DNA of 64,000 bases. Origin: Cruorifilaria tuberocauda (lineage: Eukaryota; Nematoda; Chromadorea; Rhabditida; Onchocercidae). The stretch lies in contig JABVXU010000075.1 of assembly GCA_013365365.1 (NCBI GenBank), forward strand, positions 62,001-126,000, written 5' to 3'. The stretch's first letter is position 1; each line of letters opens with the position of its first letter. Under the pieces are notes generated by a model that saw only the letters and a program-made list of their open reading frames with translations, ran no database searches and was not told the origin of the DNA. A program made the position numbers and the translations under genes. Below are positions 51,971-64,000 of the stretch, one piece after another.

Positions 51971-54900
51971 TTAGTCAATTTTCACCGTTGAATAAATCTT
52001 ATGAATAAATTTTGCAGCACCCCAGTAGCCAATGGTACCACACATAAATCCAAGAGCTGCACTGAACAATCCCATATATCCGAAATAGAACACAGTCTGG
52101 AAAAGCCCATACATCCTGAAAACTTAATTTCATTTGATTTTAAAATCATGCTAATTGAAAATTAATAAAACATTGTGCAGTTCGAATTAGAGTGCTGAAT
52201 TCAAAAAAAAAACTGACTTTGTCTTGAACAAGAAGTAATAAACTGAATAAAGATAAACGTAAAAAGATGTAGATGCTCCCGCCAGAAAGCTGGTCCATCT
52301 CCTGCAAAAACCACTACAGTTGGTCTAACATAAAATTACAAACTTGTTTTAGATATATAATATGATCTAAGAGTAAAATAATTGAAAAGAAAGACTACCA
52401 TCGATAATCTTCGGCATTCAGGAGGAAATAACTGCACACAACCGTGACACACATCGTAACAATTGCAAGGATAAGAGTAACCAGCAGCATAAAGCCATAG
52501 ACATAATATATTTTATATGCCCAGAATGACGTAAAGATAAAGTACCTGCAATTTTTAAGATTACTGTATTATAGAAGTAAAAATTCTAGAAAAGTATATT
52601 CATTCCTTTTAAGAAGTAAAATTACATTTCAATGAAGATAGAACCAAACGGCAGAACACCACCAAGAAGAATAATCAACGATGGTTCTAGAAACCATTTC
52701 TTATCCGGAATCGGACGTGGGACAGCATTTACTCGGCATGGATTGTCACTTTGTCCTTTTACGTTGCGTCCTGAGCTCAAAAGAACTTGGAATAATACAA
52801 TTTATTTCGTGTTTCAGCAGGATAAATGGAATGTGACTAACCAAGTACGGTGCCCACTAAAGTTAAGGGAAGAATGACAAATAAGCAAATAGCTGTGACG
52901 GCAAGCATAATTGTGAATGGAATAGCTCTTGATGCATGATATGATATCGCTACAATATTGACCAAGAATGCCACAAATGACACTAAAGAGGGCAAAAGAA
53001 ATGCGCCAAATACCATTTGACGTATCCACCTATAAAAGTTGACAAATAACACCTCCACATTTACCTAAAATCACTTTCTTGACTCTATAAAATTGAAAAA
53101 GAAATGCAAAAAACTTACTGCTTGCCTCCAAATCGAGCGTACATTGACCCACCAGCAAAGCCATTTACTGGAGATGCTGCGGCATATACAAAAATAGCGG
53201 CACTCAGCAATGATCCTCTTCTGGAAAAAACGAAATGAAATTTGAAGTTCAACATTATATGAAGTGCGAGATTATCGATTATCGCTTCGAGATATAAATA
53301 ATTTGTTTGAAGAAAAGAATCAATTTACTCCGTATAAAATTCGCCAATAATAGCAAGAATAATAGTAATTATTGCAACTGCAAACACATGATACCCAGTA
53401 CCAACCAACGATGAAAAAAGCATTGGGAACGCTGGTGTTCTGAACACATCTCCATGCACCTGCTTCCAACCGTATTCATCACCTAAATCACGCTCCTGAA
53501 AAGAAGGTTCTTCTAATAAGAAATTTGATCGGATATTAATACCCTTCACAGGTTATATGCTTATATAGTAATGATAACAACAAATATTTCAGGATATTGG
53601 AAATTTATGGAAAAAGCAAAAAACAGTAGGCTAACAGAGAAAATGAAACGAAAAATTTTTAAACAATGTAAAAGTATCATCTTACCATGTCATCAAGATC
53701 TTCATCTTTTTGATAACGAGCATAATCTTTCCTCAGTGTTCGCATAAGTATCATCCAGACCAACCCAACCAGAAAGATTACCATCATAAACGAATTGAAA
53801 ATGGAGAACCAGTGTATCTAGAAATTTAGAATCTAGAGCATCAGAAAAACTGAAGGAAATCTCGTTCTTGAAAATACACCTACTCTGTGCTGGAAAAAGG
53901 TTGGGTCCAGGTATTTCTCGAACCGTTTATCAAATTCAACATCAGAAGATTTCCAAATAACTTCATATGTAAAAGAGATGGAAGCACCAGGTGCCAATGC
54001 AACGCGCACATCTGAGGTTACATTAATATCCACAATCTTCAAAAAATGTTGATGGATTATTCGCAAAAAAACTTCAGTGCAACAACAGTTGAATTAAAAA
54101 AAAGATCAATGATATGCAGAAACCAGACGTTTAAAATAACTTTCTGTTAAAATAACAGAAAATAAACTCTTACTTACTTGCTTCCCATTATAACCAATTT
54201 CTAGTTTTTTGTGTGTGAAAAGTCGATAATTTGGTGGAGTTGTTAATGAATCAATCTCACCAACCATACCTAAAATAGTTTCATTTCCCATCCTTTACGT
54301 AAAAGAAAGCAAAAACAATTTCATCGAGGAAATAACGGCATAGATACAATCTTACCACTTGAACTTCAACAATTAAACAAAACACCAACCATACATAGGT
54401 AGTTCATCAAGATACATCTGATACCAATAATTATTTCGTACTGCATAAACGAACTGCTTGTAGTCCTCTTCACTCAGAGTTTTCTTACAAAATTCCATTT
54501 TTTCCATATTTTCTATAAAATGTATGTTCAGCACCAAAAACAACTTTCATTTGTTAAATTCAGTTGAAGATAATTACCTTTAAATTTGATATCCAACCCC
54601 GAGTAGTCAAGTTCAACTCCTAAGAGTGCTTCTCCCAATGTTTCGTGATAATGGTTAATTGAGTGCTTCGGCCCTCGGCAAAAAGGTAGTGAAAAATACG
54701 TGTAGGTTTCCTGACGATTACTGTATGGACCAACTGTGTTCATCCATAACACAATCTTAATTTTCGTAAAAATAAGAAAGAGATAAATTTAGAAAATGAA
54801 ATGCAGCGTAATTACTGACTTTAAACATATTTATTTTTTCCCAAAAAAAGTTTCTCCTCAACAGACCAGAAAATGTCCAGGTTTTCTAAAATTACGTATC

Positions 54901-55294
54901 GCTTACCTGAACCGTAATCGATCTAAATCAATTTCAAAGCCAGCTTTTCAGCCCGATTAACTTAATATTTAAATGTAAAAAAGATTTCTCTCAAAAACCC
55001 CATGCGAGTTAGGACGATGCTATTTGTAGACTACGGAGACCATGATTGCTCTCCATGAATGATCCGAAAAAAGAGTGGAACGTAAGCACATCCAATATGC
55101 AGTTACAAAATATAGAAACCTTTGTGATTCATCTTATGTCTGTAATGAGTAAATGTCGTGGTAATAGAAAAAGACTAGTGATTGAATGAACCATGTTGGC
55201 TGACCTCTTCACCATCACGATACAGATGATCATGTTCATCGCCCTCCACAAAAAGATATGTCCATAGCAATAAAGTACAGATAACGCGCCGCAT
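51971..55294 (-). CDS. TM9SF3: TM9SF3, nonaspanin (transmembrane 9 superfamily member 3)
   Basis: Thirteen exons in transcript order: 55205-55294, 54578-54755, 54390-54512, 54178-54269, 54036-53884, 53686-53817, 53329-53495, 53119-53220, 52842-53029, 52626-52770, 52399-52545, 52218-52301 and 51971-52115. They join to 1746 nt (581 aa), close to human TM9SF3 (589 aa). A signal peptide starts [16 protein letters not shown]. Diagnostic blocks include [59 protein letters not shown] and [17 protein letters not shown]. Nine membrane segments follow the lumenal domain. The C-terminus KID matches the K-x-D Golgi-retention/COPI signal of this family. Nonaspanins act in Golgi and endosomal membrane-protein sorting and lipid homeostasis. 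Two acceptors (before 54755 and 54036) end in AAG instead of CAG. Confidence 0.96.
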
Positions 55295-57210
55295 TACTTG
55301 ATGAAACCCAGAAAATACTATTCATTCACTTAGTAATATAAATGTTTATATCAAAATTTATAAGCCATCGCTTTATTTTAAGAGAAAACAGCCACTGCTA
55401 CCATAAAAATTTTTTTCAAATTGAATTACATGGTTAAATTTACAAAATTTAACACATGTATATAAATTAAACTCACAATCAGTTGACAACCAGTAATATT
55501 CGTAATGAATTTAAAACTCAGCAGGCCTGCAAAAAGTTAGATACACTTTTCAGAGCACCAAAAATACATTTCACACAATCGTGAATTCACTTCGTGGAAT
55601 TTTAATGCTCCTTATAGCGGTCAGTCCATTTCTTTTCAAAATCATAATTATACATTTTCCAGTTGACGAACAATTTATTTGTAAAGAAATTATACAAATG
55701 TATCAAAAAGTCAAATAAAAAATATTACGCAGAGACAACAGAAATTTCTATAAATTTTGTCCCTTCAGCATTCTAAATTCAAGGCAAAATGTGACTTTGC
55801 TCTACTGTTACAACGATCAAGATGATTCAAAATCGAATTCCGGAACGGCTGTTTTCAAATGGACATTATAAAATAGAAACAGCCGTCTTGTTGTCAATGC
55901 ATCTCAAATTTACGAATCTGACCTTTCGATACCTAAACTATCTTCAAAAACGAAAATTCCAAAATGAATATTTTGAGTTGAATGTTATCTTTCACCGATA
56001 GCAAAATTCAAATTACTCTCTTATCAAGGAATGAAAATGAAATGTTAAGAACGCAACATAATACTTGACCATCTCTCTAACAAAAATACCTATTCCAGTC
56101 TAAATATGCATTGGATCCAGATTAAAAGTATAAAAAATCATGGTAAATAAGTTTAAAAAAAAATTGCTGAAAGCATATTCATTTGCAAAGAACGATACTC
56201 CCAAAATAAAAAATATCTTGATTTGCATGTTTCGAAGGAAACTTACTTATAAAGCAGAGAATTGAGATGCACAAAATACAACCACGAAATACCCAGCATT
56301 CTTGTATATTGGAGTTGGAAAAGATGAGAGCGTAATCCATCCTCTGTTTGCTTTCACATGACTTCTAGGACGGTGGGAAAATCAACGAAAATATAATCTT
56401 CAGGGAGTTGTTAAAACCTACCGTCAAGGAGGTAAGAATTTATAGTGATATCTACAGATTTCAATAACATAAACTGATTAGTATTTTAGAGACAGTATTT
56501 TACAGAACACAGATTAAGAAGAAAAACGATTTAAAACATGAAGCAATGAAATTCTATGCAGAATAATGCATGAAGAGAGCTCCTTCCATTTCCTGTTATT
56601 TCATTATCGTTATTATCTTTAAATCATACTATTCACTTTATGTTATTGAAACTATGTATATAATTTTATTTTTTCTTCTTTCATTTATTTGCAACAACAT
56701 TTCAATAAGTCTTATTGGAATTCATGATGAAAAAGGCCACTGATGAAGCAAAATAAGTAAAATAGCGTAAATGTCCAGTCAGCTGCTTCTCCAACTTTCA
56801 ACTTCTGATCACATGAATTCACTCCACTCGACATTAATCAAACCTCTGAAAACTGTCTTAACTACAAATCCCGATAAACCAAGCAAAAATTTGCAGATTA
56901 ACGTTACTCTGACGCATTACCAAACGAACTTTATACTTTATACTCACTGTGCAATTATTCAAACCACAACAATAGGGTAGGTATTTGGGATGTGTTTGCC
57001 TAACGGAATTTCATGAGGTATAATTTAGACGAGTAAGTTGTTTCCCTAAATTTTTACATACTGAACTGGAATTCAGTAGATACGAATGTGTTGTTGAGGG
57101 GAAATTTCATAAGCAGTGAAATCCTTAATATAAAATCTATCACGATAGAAAGTTAACTTCACATATCGTGAACATAACTTAAAACTTAAATTTTTTGTAG
57201 GGTCCTGGAA
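55295..57210. other. Divergent spacer between TM9SF3 and GatA
   Basis: Both genes start outward. AT-rich, with no conserved block. A plus-strand frame at 56771-56976 ends at a strong donor (GG|GTAGGT) and joins in phase to the acceptor just before the GatA ATG, so it may be a GatA 5' exon (see findings). Confidence 0.45.
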
Positions 57211-59754
57211 ATGGAGTGTATTGAAAAGGCTATTTTTAAAGCTATGAAATGTCGAAAGTTCAATTCGTTGATTACCGAAACATTCGATCTAGCTTGTGTG
57301 CAGGCAAGGGAGACATTGAAGAAAGGGAAAACTCCTTTTCCTGTGGTTGTCAAAGATTGCTATATGTATGTCCTTTTTTTAGTGATTTTCATATTTCCCA
57401 GTCTTGAAATATAACATTATCGATTGGTCCATATTGATTCAATACACTATGACTTTATTACTAAAAGACAGTTTTTGCAGCAGTTTGGTAAGTTTCAGTT
57501 AAAGAGTTGTTACTTAGAAGTCGTTCTGATAAGTGAAGTGAGTGCTAACTTATATTCTTTTGACAAAGTTGTTTAAGACTGTGTGCGCATTGCCTGGAAT
57601 TCTTTTTGTTCTATTCCCTGTTAGAAGATTATGTTTTCCGGCTTATTCAAATATTAAAATCATTTTGATCGAAATTTTAGGACAGGTAAAATCCGAACAA
57701 CATGCGCATCACAGAATCTGTCAAATTTCATTTCGCCATATACTGCCACAGTTGTCAGTAGATTATTTGAAGAAGGTGATTAATTTACAAGTTATACTGG
57801 TATTTTACTGATTAAAGTAACTGGGAAAAATTGTTTTTCAGGTGGTTGTTTGATTGGAAAAGCTAATATGGATGAGTTTTGTATGGGAACATCAAGTTCA
57901 AAAGGTTATTTTGGACCTGTGAAAAATGGATTAAGTGATGAATTGAATCTTGAAACTGATTGGCGAAGTCCTGGTGGGTCTTCTGGCGGTTGTGGTGTAG
58001 CAGTGCAACTGGGCATTTCATCAGTGTTGGTATTTTAAGCATTAATAAGTTTTCTCGTTATTGCACTTATGTTTCAACTCAGTGTAAATATATTGAATTC
58101 AGATTATTATAGAAGTTTGGGATCGGACACTGGTGGTTCGTCACGGAACCCAGCAGCTTTCACTGGACTTTTCGGCTTCAAACCTTCCTATGGAGTTTTG
58201 TCGAGATATGGGCTCATCCCTCTGGTTAACTCACTTGATTGCCCATCAATAATTGCTAAAACTGCTAGGGATTGCAACTTCTTACTTCGTAATGATTTTG
58301 CCTTCACCAGAACTTGATCGTTTGTTTGGTGCTATTTTGACTTTCATAGCCTGCAATCAATTACTGAGGCCAAGAAGTATTAAGAGTTCCATATTTTTTA
58401 CTTGAGATACAATTTTTTTATGATTCTGCAGAGGTGATGAGTGGTCGCGATGCATTCGATTCGACCTGCATTGATGCGCCATCATCATGTTTTATGCAGG
58501 GAAGACCAATCAGAGGATTAATTGTCGGTATTCCCAAGGTAGGCAATAGAATAGCATATAGGATAAGTATATAGGACTTTTCTAAAGGTTTCCATAATTC
58601 TCATAAAAATTGTATTCATTTTATTCTTTCAAATATTTTGCAGTTTTGTTTTTGGATTGTATATTTATAATTAATTTTGCTATTACATCAGTAGGAATAT
58701 TACAACGAAACATTATCAAATGAATGCTGGAAAGGATGGAATGAAGCGGCAAAAGCATTAGCTGTGTTGGGTTGCAAGATAAAGGAAGTGAGTATGCCAT
58801 TCACGCCCTACTCCATAATTTGTTATCATGTACTTGCTGAGGCAGATATCACATCAAACATGGCAAGGTAAAAGTTGTATTTCATAAAGTATGTTGAACT
58901 GAAATTTATTTCGTGAAACTTAAATTCAAAAATACAAATTTATAAACGAAGTCGATGTAAGGTCACCTTTGGTATTGTTTTTTTCAGATACGACGGAGTC
59001 AAATATGGCCACAGATCACATTGTGAGGGGTCAACTTTCATGCTGTATTCTACCACACGAAGTGAATCTCTTAATGAAGTTGTTCGTAGGAGAATATTCG
59101 CAGGAAACTATTTCTTAATGAAATGGTATAACTCCATTACATTTTTCAAATTTAATTTTATCGAAAACAGCTTGGGTAATAAACTGCCGGTAACATGTAG
59201 GGACCGTTTCAGTGCATTAAGCCTTCCGACATGCAGCATGTTAGTTAATTTCTATGTAGCGATGCAGTCCCATTTTTCGAGATTTTCCATCTCAATTTTA
59301 TGGAAAGTAGTTAGAACGCGAAATAATTTAAGGTTTTGTTGAGTTGAGTTTTTTCCCATCGTAATGAACTATTTGTAGCCATTACGATGAATATTTTGGG
59401 CAGGCCCTTCGTGTGCGACGCTTGATAAAAATGGATTTCGACCGCGTTTTTCGGGAAGAAGGCTGTGATATCCTGTTAACTCCCGTGACAAGCAGTATAC
59501 CACCACTGTTTTCCGAAATTAACGACACTGATGGTTACAAACGAGAACGTGAAAACGATTTTTACACACAACCCTGTAATATGGCAGGTGTTCCAGCAAT
59601 TTCAGTACCATTCACTACAACGGCGGATGGATTTCCAATTGGTGTTCAGATTATCGCTGATTATTTGAAAGACGGCATGACACTGGATGTAGCAGAAAAG
59701 CTTTACGAATATTCTGATGCTCAAACTATAAAACAAACATTTATAGCTAAGTAA
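57211..59754 (+). CDS. QRSL1: Mitochondrial Glu-tRNA(Gln) amidotransferase subunit A (GatA/QRSL1)
   Basis: Eight exons: 57211-57365, 57681-57775, 57842-58025, 58113-58288, 58432-58538, 58695-58867, 58988-59125 and 59379-59754. They join to 1404 nt (467 aa). The amidase-signature triad is present: Lys in PVVVKD, the cis-Ser in PGGSSGG, and the nucleophile Ser in [66 protein letters not shown] and [12 protein letters not shown] follow human QRSL1 closely. GatA releases ammonia from glutamine for GatB to amidate Glu-tRNA(Gln) in mitochondria, in a complex with GatC. From this ATG the protein lacks about 15-25 N-terminal residues and a clear targeting peptide compared with human, and the ATG follows TTTTTTGTAG|G, so an upstream exon is likely. 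Confidence 0.93.
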
Positions 59755-59848
59755 GATTTTATAAACACTTGGTAGTAATTTATAAGTTATCAATCTCAGA
59801 TGAAATTATTAGTCGTGCAATTTTTAAGGTTATTAATTGAGGTTATGG

Positions 59849-62800
59849 CTATACATGTTTGTATCGTGTAAATAATGAATGAAGAATACGCAGTGTACTT
59901 TTTAAATCACCATTTACAATATCTTGCACGCGTGCACGTGGTCGTTGTAGATCGGCTTCATACATCAGCTGGTACGCGAACGTAACATTATTTATTTTCT
60001 GCTCGTATGTTAAGGCCTAAAACAATTAGTATTCAACTGATATGAAGTCGATTATTCCAAATAACTCGAGACTTAGAGCTTACATATTGATTAGGATGAA
60101 TCAAACCATTCTTATCTTTAAAAATGAAGGATAGTGGACAAAAAATGTCTGTGAATACCTGCAAATCGAAACTGTAAAGAGGAACGAAGTATCCTTCCAG
60201 CAAACCCATTAAGAGCACCAAATAAACTCCATCCTTGAACTGATTCTCTAGATCTGTCACTTCCAAATTAATCTTGTTAAGATGTTTGTTACAGAAAGCC
60301 AACAGTGAACTCTTCACGTGTGCCAGTTTATCAGGTCCATAATCAAACAGAGTATCAAAGGCATCTCTCTCACCCTAAAAAGATAAATTATTAACTGAAG
60401 TGAAGCAAAAATGGTTACTAGCAATGAGAGATCTGAAACTTCTCAACTTCTTCACTTTACTTTCAATCTATCGCGCAAACTGACCTTAATACCCAATTCC
60501 GGCTGTGTTGTCGTAAGCTGCTCGGTGATGTAACGACTCTTCAGCTGATTATCTTTCTTCTGTATAACGAGGATCTGCGCATTCACATATTCCGGAAATC
60601 TAACGGGAGCGCGAAAGTATACGGCGATTGCAACCAACAGCTGTATAATTGCTACTGTATCCTGCAATAAATACTTGAATGCGTGGATGATCCCTACAAA
60701 CTCCTAAAAAATGTAAAAAAGACCAGAGCTAGAATAACACTGCCATTATCCGATTAAGTAAAAATAATCATAATAGAAACCATGAAAGACACCAATAAAA
60801 GAGCGAGAAGAAATTTCATCCAGAATTCCGCAGAATCTAAACTTTTTAGTAACTTGAGATAGTCAACTGTTCATCATGTCATCAGAACAACATTGAAAGG
60901 CGTCCAGTCACTCTTATTTTGAATTGGTGATTTTAAATAAGCGCTTGCATAAAGGAAAGAATCCATAGAAACAACCGTACTTTACTGTGAATCAAATCAG
61001 CACTCCACTTTGTTTTTTCATATTGTCCCTGAGCGATGATTCGATTAACAGTTTCAATCACTTTGTGTAGTTTTTGCCGCTGTCCTTCCTCACTCTGAGA
61101 TACTTCAGGTACTTCAATCTGGACAACTCACATTATTTGAAGCAACTAAATTAGCTACTCAACAATCATGTGCAAAGAAATAAACAACAATTACTTTCAA
61201 AGATTAAATAACTAACTGATAGTTCTCAAAAAAATTACTTCTCTCATCAGATATATTTAGAAAGTAAGAAATATATCATAGTATACGTTTCTAGCAACAA
61301 GGACACAAACCTTGATATTGGCTAGTTTTTCAGTAAGTTTTTGTACGATTTGACCGTCATATAAGTCTTCCTGTATATGTTTCACAACGATTCTTTGCGA
61401 CGCTAATTCATAATTCAACCAGTGAATCAAAAGCTGTATTACTTCCTGTACACGTGGGTCATCACGAGATTCAATAGTCAGCAATCTCTTTTCTTCTCCT
61501 GAAATAAATTTTCATCTGTACATAATATTTTAATCCTACATAAATTTTTCTATAAAGAAAGAATTTTTTGTAAGAATATGCAAACTATATGAAAATACCA
61601 TAACAACTAGAAACTGCTCCAGCTGATTTCATTGCTAAGGCAGCATATACTTCTGTAACTTTAGCTCTTATTTGAATTTACGCTGGCAGTTGAGAATAAA
61701 GCTTTCATGTGAACAATGGCACTTCCAATTATATCACACTTCATAAAGAATACTTCATATCACTAATAATGTACCAATATATTCAGTTATTTGAAAAATC
61801 ACTTGAAAAAAGTAAACTTTATAATCTGATCAAAAAGGAAGAGAAACAACGCAATTGGAAATATTTGTGGTCAAAGAGTATTTCGTTGTATGATTTACCT
61901 TCTTCAAGCATAATATTCTGCAGAGTCGCTGAGACTGGGATAACTGCAGAATCAATTGCCTTCGCTCCTTCTGTTTCAACCTAAAACTGGAAATTTGAAC
62001 ATCCTGTTATTATCAACAATCCACCTCGTATATTTTTTCATTCCAATACATCCTTTTCACACATTCTCTATTTTTTCGATGACCTCCTTCGCTTTTCCGC
62101 AATAGAATGAATTTCTGCCAAAATATGGCATATTATGGTTGGTTAAGACTCTCATCAAGCATTAGCTATATTGATTTTCTGATTAAACACAATATTCCAT
62201 TGCTTTATATCCATATTAAAGATGCTTGAGTTGAGTGACATAATATTTTCCAAAATACTTCAAAATCCAATGAAGCTAATCAAATCTATTCAGCTTTATC
62301 TAATTATATTCCAATTCATTATATGAATGTTATGAGATTCACATTGACTTATTAACGATAAAATTTCCAATTCAAATGAACTCCAATACTCATTTCAATT
62401 GGAAATACACCGAGCAAGTTTTTTATATGTTTTTGACTTAAAGTGAAAGTTAACTGAATTCAACGATGTCTAAAAAGCAATAAAAAAACTCACTTCCATA
62501 GCTTCATTTTCAGCTTCTTGTTCTAGTTGTTGCGACTTTTTTTTCCTTCCAAGAGTCCCTAATTTGTCGAAAAATGATTCATCCTAAAATAAAATAATAA
62601 AATTTCTACAGTTCCATTCATTTGCTACAGATACTACACTTTTGACAACATTTTCAACATAAAGTAGACAAATAAAGTTCATATTTATTTAAGCAAAATC
62701 CACTTCATTTATCCATAACAAGGAATCACGTAAACGCCGAGTGAAGCAATTATGTAATTGATGTAAGTGCCAATGAATAACATAATTGCTTCATTCGGAT

Positions 62801-62948
62801 ACCGAATCGACTCACGTCCTCTCTCGAACTATCACTGTCCAGAAATTATGATGTTTAGATACAAAAATTAAACGTTTCTAACCTTCTTCTCCTTTCTAAT
62901 GGTGCCCTTCGACAAGAACGTTGGATCAGTGGACGATCGAGACGTCAT
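59849..62948 (-). CDS. pat-6: Parvin / actopaxin (PAT-6-like), two calponin-homology domains
   Basis: Eight exons in transcript order: 62883-62948, 62494-62583, 61899-61980, 61311-61498, 60981-61118, 60485-60661, 60159-60374 and 59849-60016. They join to 1125 nt (374 aa), the usual parvin size. The first CH domain includes RVQEVIQLLIHWLNYELASQ, HIQEDLYDGQIVQKL, WSADLIHSK and VYFRAPVRFPEYV. The second includes ERDAFDTLFDYGPDKL, FCNKHLNKINLEVTDLE, DGVYLVLLMGLLEGYFVPL and LKSTLRILHSLFTRYKHV. Parvin binds integrin-linked kinase and PINCH at integrin adhesions; in C. elegans PAT-6 is needed for muscle attachment. The start MTSRSSTDP is the only suitable upstream ATG. A second in-frame acceptor would add 14 residues before 60661. 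Confidence 0.95.
62737..62798. ncRNA. miRNA-like hairpin in parvin intron 1
   Basis: CCGAGTGAAGCAATTATGT (62737-62755) pairs with ACATAATTGCTTCATTCGG (62780-62798), 18 of 19 positions, with a 24-nt loop whose base can pair partly. The whole is 62 nt, the size of a nematode pre-miRNA stem-loop. It can fold on either strand. I do not recognise a known miRNA seed, so this is a structural candidate only. Confidence 0.35.
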
Positions 62949-64000
62949 ATCGGATGCTACTAATATTTCTCACACCAATGGTATGTAGATACTATTTTAA
63001 AATGTAGTTTGTAAATGTAGTAGTAGCAGCAGTTGGAGCAGATATAAGCTCGACTAAACGCTATGAACTGATTGCCAGTTGTCTAATTCTGCTAGCCCGT
63101 AGTGATTATTGCTGTGTCGATGCAAGCAGTTGTATTACGAACAAATAGAATTAACAGCAATATGTATTTTCAAGCTAAAACCAACAAATTATTCTTTGAA
63201 GCAATCGTTTCGTCCCACATATATTTACTTTCGAATTACGAAAATCAAAAAAAAAGAGAGGATTCCCCCTTGATTTGGAAGCATTTTAGGCAAAACATAC
63301 ACAAGAAGAAAATTCAAGCAAATAAGGAATAAAATCCTAATGCTTTTTGGGGAGATGAAATGTAGAAAATGGTGGTCATGATGAAGACGGTTTATATTAT
63401 TTGTCAAAAGTGCTCCCACCACTTCACTCGTTATAAAGTCGGTTTCACATTTGAGCTCAGTATTGTTTGCAAGTATGAGCACCAAAGTAAGATTAAAGAA
63501 TTCATCTTAATCGTAGGATTTAATAAACAAAACAAGAGCAATAATAAGCATGAATAGAATGAAAAAACTATGTCCATTTAGTGAAACGCTGATGATTCTG
63601 AATAATACACGATGATTTGAAATTTTAAATTAAATCAAAAGCTACTGTTGCTTAAAAAACAACGATAATGGTACCCAAAATTGTTAGAAATAAGAGGTTT
63701 TATTTTTTCTAGTTTTTACTTTAGCTTCATATATTCTATATTATTTTTTATAGCCTAAATCCAAATTTCGCGTTTTCCTCTCATACTCAAGTTATTTAAA
63801 AGGATTCGATTCAATAAAATAACGCAGTAGTAAAATCTAAAAGTCCCAATAAAGACGACTGACTCCATTTCTCTCACTTTAAAAAACTTTGTATCGTCCC
63901 GTTGTTGAAGCATTTCGTGCACCTGTCTGTGCCTGGAAACAAAGTAAATTTAGGTTTGAATTTATTCGATTGCCAAAGACTTTCTGTGTTAATGAATCGC
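62949..64000. other. Region upstream of parvin
   Basis: Presumed parvin promoter and further spacer. No conserved gene recognised. On the minus strand 63878-63932 is bounded by a CCAG acceptor and a GTGAGA donor and reads HRQVHEMLQQRDDTKFFK. It could be an exon of a gene that extends beyond the window, but one 55-nt block is too little to assign. Confidence 0.4.

Noticed and set aside
63225..63485. 86-codon minus-strand frame upstream of parvin
   Set aside because: Hydrophobic/AT-driven translation with no recognisable domain and overlapping open frames on the other strand.
1..64000. CRISPR arrays, prokaryotic operons or endosymbiont insertions
   Set aside because: No regularly spaced repeats, no bacterial gene blocks; all recognised genes have spliceosomal introns.

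Overview
The window is about 64 kb of AT-rich eukaryotic DNA. It carries multi-exon protein genes with compact exons, GT-AG introns mostly of 45-500 nt (a few in kb), and long gene-poor spacers rich in simple repeats. The gene set points to a nematode: a single-finger GATA factor of the EGL-18/ELT-6 type, a PAT-6-like parvin, an IMP-2-like signal peptide peptidase, and an SL1-like sequence inside a repeat. Base composition and gene spacing look more like a spirurid/filarial worm than Caenorhabditis, but that assignment is an inference. I see no prokaryotic, viral or Wolbachia-like genes.

Layout. 1-2709 (+): 3' part of a MINDY (FAM63) K48-ubiquitin protease, ending in a CAAX-like tetrapeptide. 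3598-7684 (+): complete ATG7, 11 exons, 659 aa. 8600-9186 (-): last two exons of a small ubiquitin-like-domain protein. 10609-18158 (-): folliculin-interacting protein FNIP, N-terminal end uncertain. About 18.2-28.6 kb: gene-poor spacer with a GC-richer patch near 22 kb and two tRNA-like repeat copies. 28649-33011 (-): complete GRP94/endoplasmin, 15 exons, 795 aa, with a probable GC-AG intron. 34702-37901 (+): signal peptide peptidase, divergently paired with GRP94 across 1.7 kb that contains several CCAAT boxes. 37.9-41.5 kb: spacer with microsatellites. 41533-44166 (-): GATA transcription factor, 367 aa. 44.2-51.9 kb: spacer with a repeated TCACCTAG site, large simple repeats and one unassigned ORF cluster. 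51971-55294 (-): complete TM9SF3 nonaspanin, 581 aa. 57211-59754 (+): mitochondrial Glu-tRNA(Gln) amidotransferase subunit A (GatA/QRSL1), 467 aa from the ATG used here and perhaps longer. 59849-62948 (-): parvin, 374 aa, with a miRNA-like hairpin in its first intron.

Exon models were built by hand from homology blocks, splice signals and reading phase. For ATG7, GRP94, the GATA factor, TM9SF3, GatA and parvin the joined exon lengths give an uninterrupted frame divisible by three, which is strong internal support. The genes mix autophagy and lysosomal signalling (ATG7, FNIP), ubiquitin (MINDY, UBL protein), ER and Golgi function (GRP94, SPP, TM9SF3), cell adhesion (parvin), development (GATA) and mitochondrial translation (GatA). 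I found no convincing new multi-gene system. The most interesting items are the GC-AG intron, the tRNA-like repeats with the SL1-like segment, the parvin-intron hairpin, the repeated motif upstream of the GATA gene, and the unassigned UBL protein.
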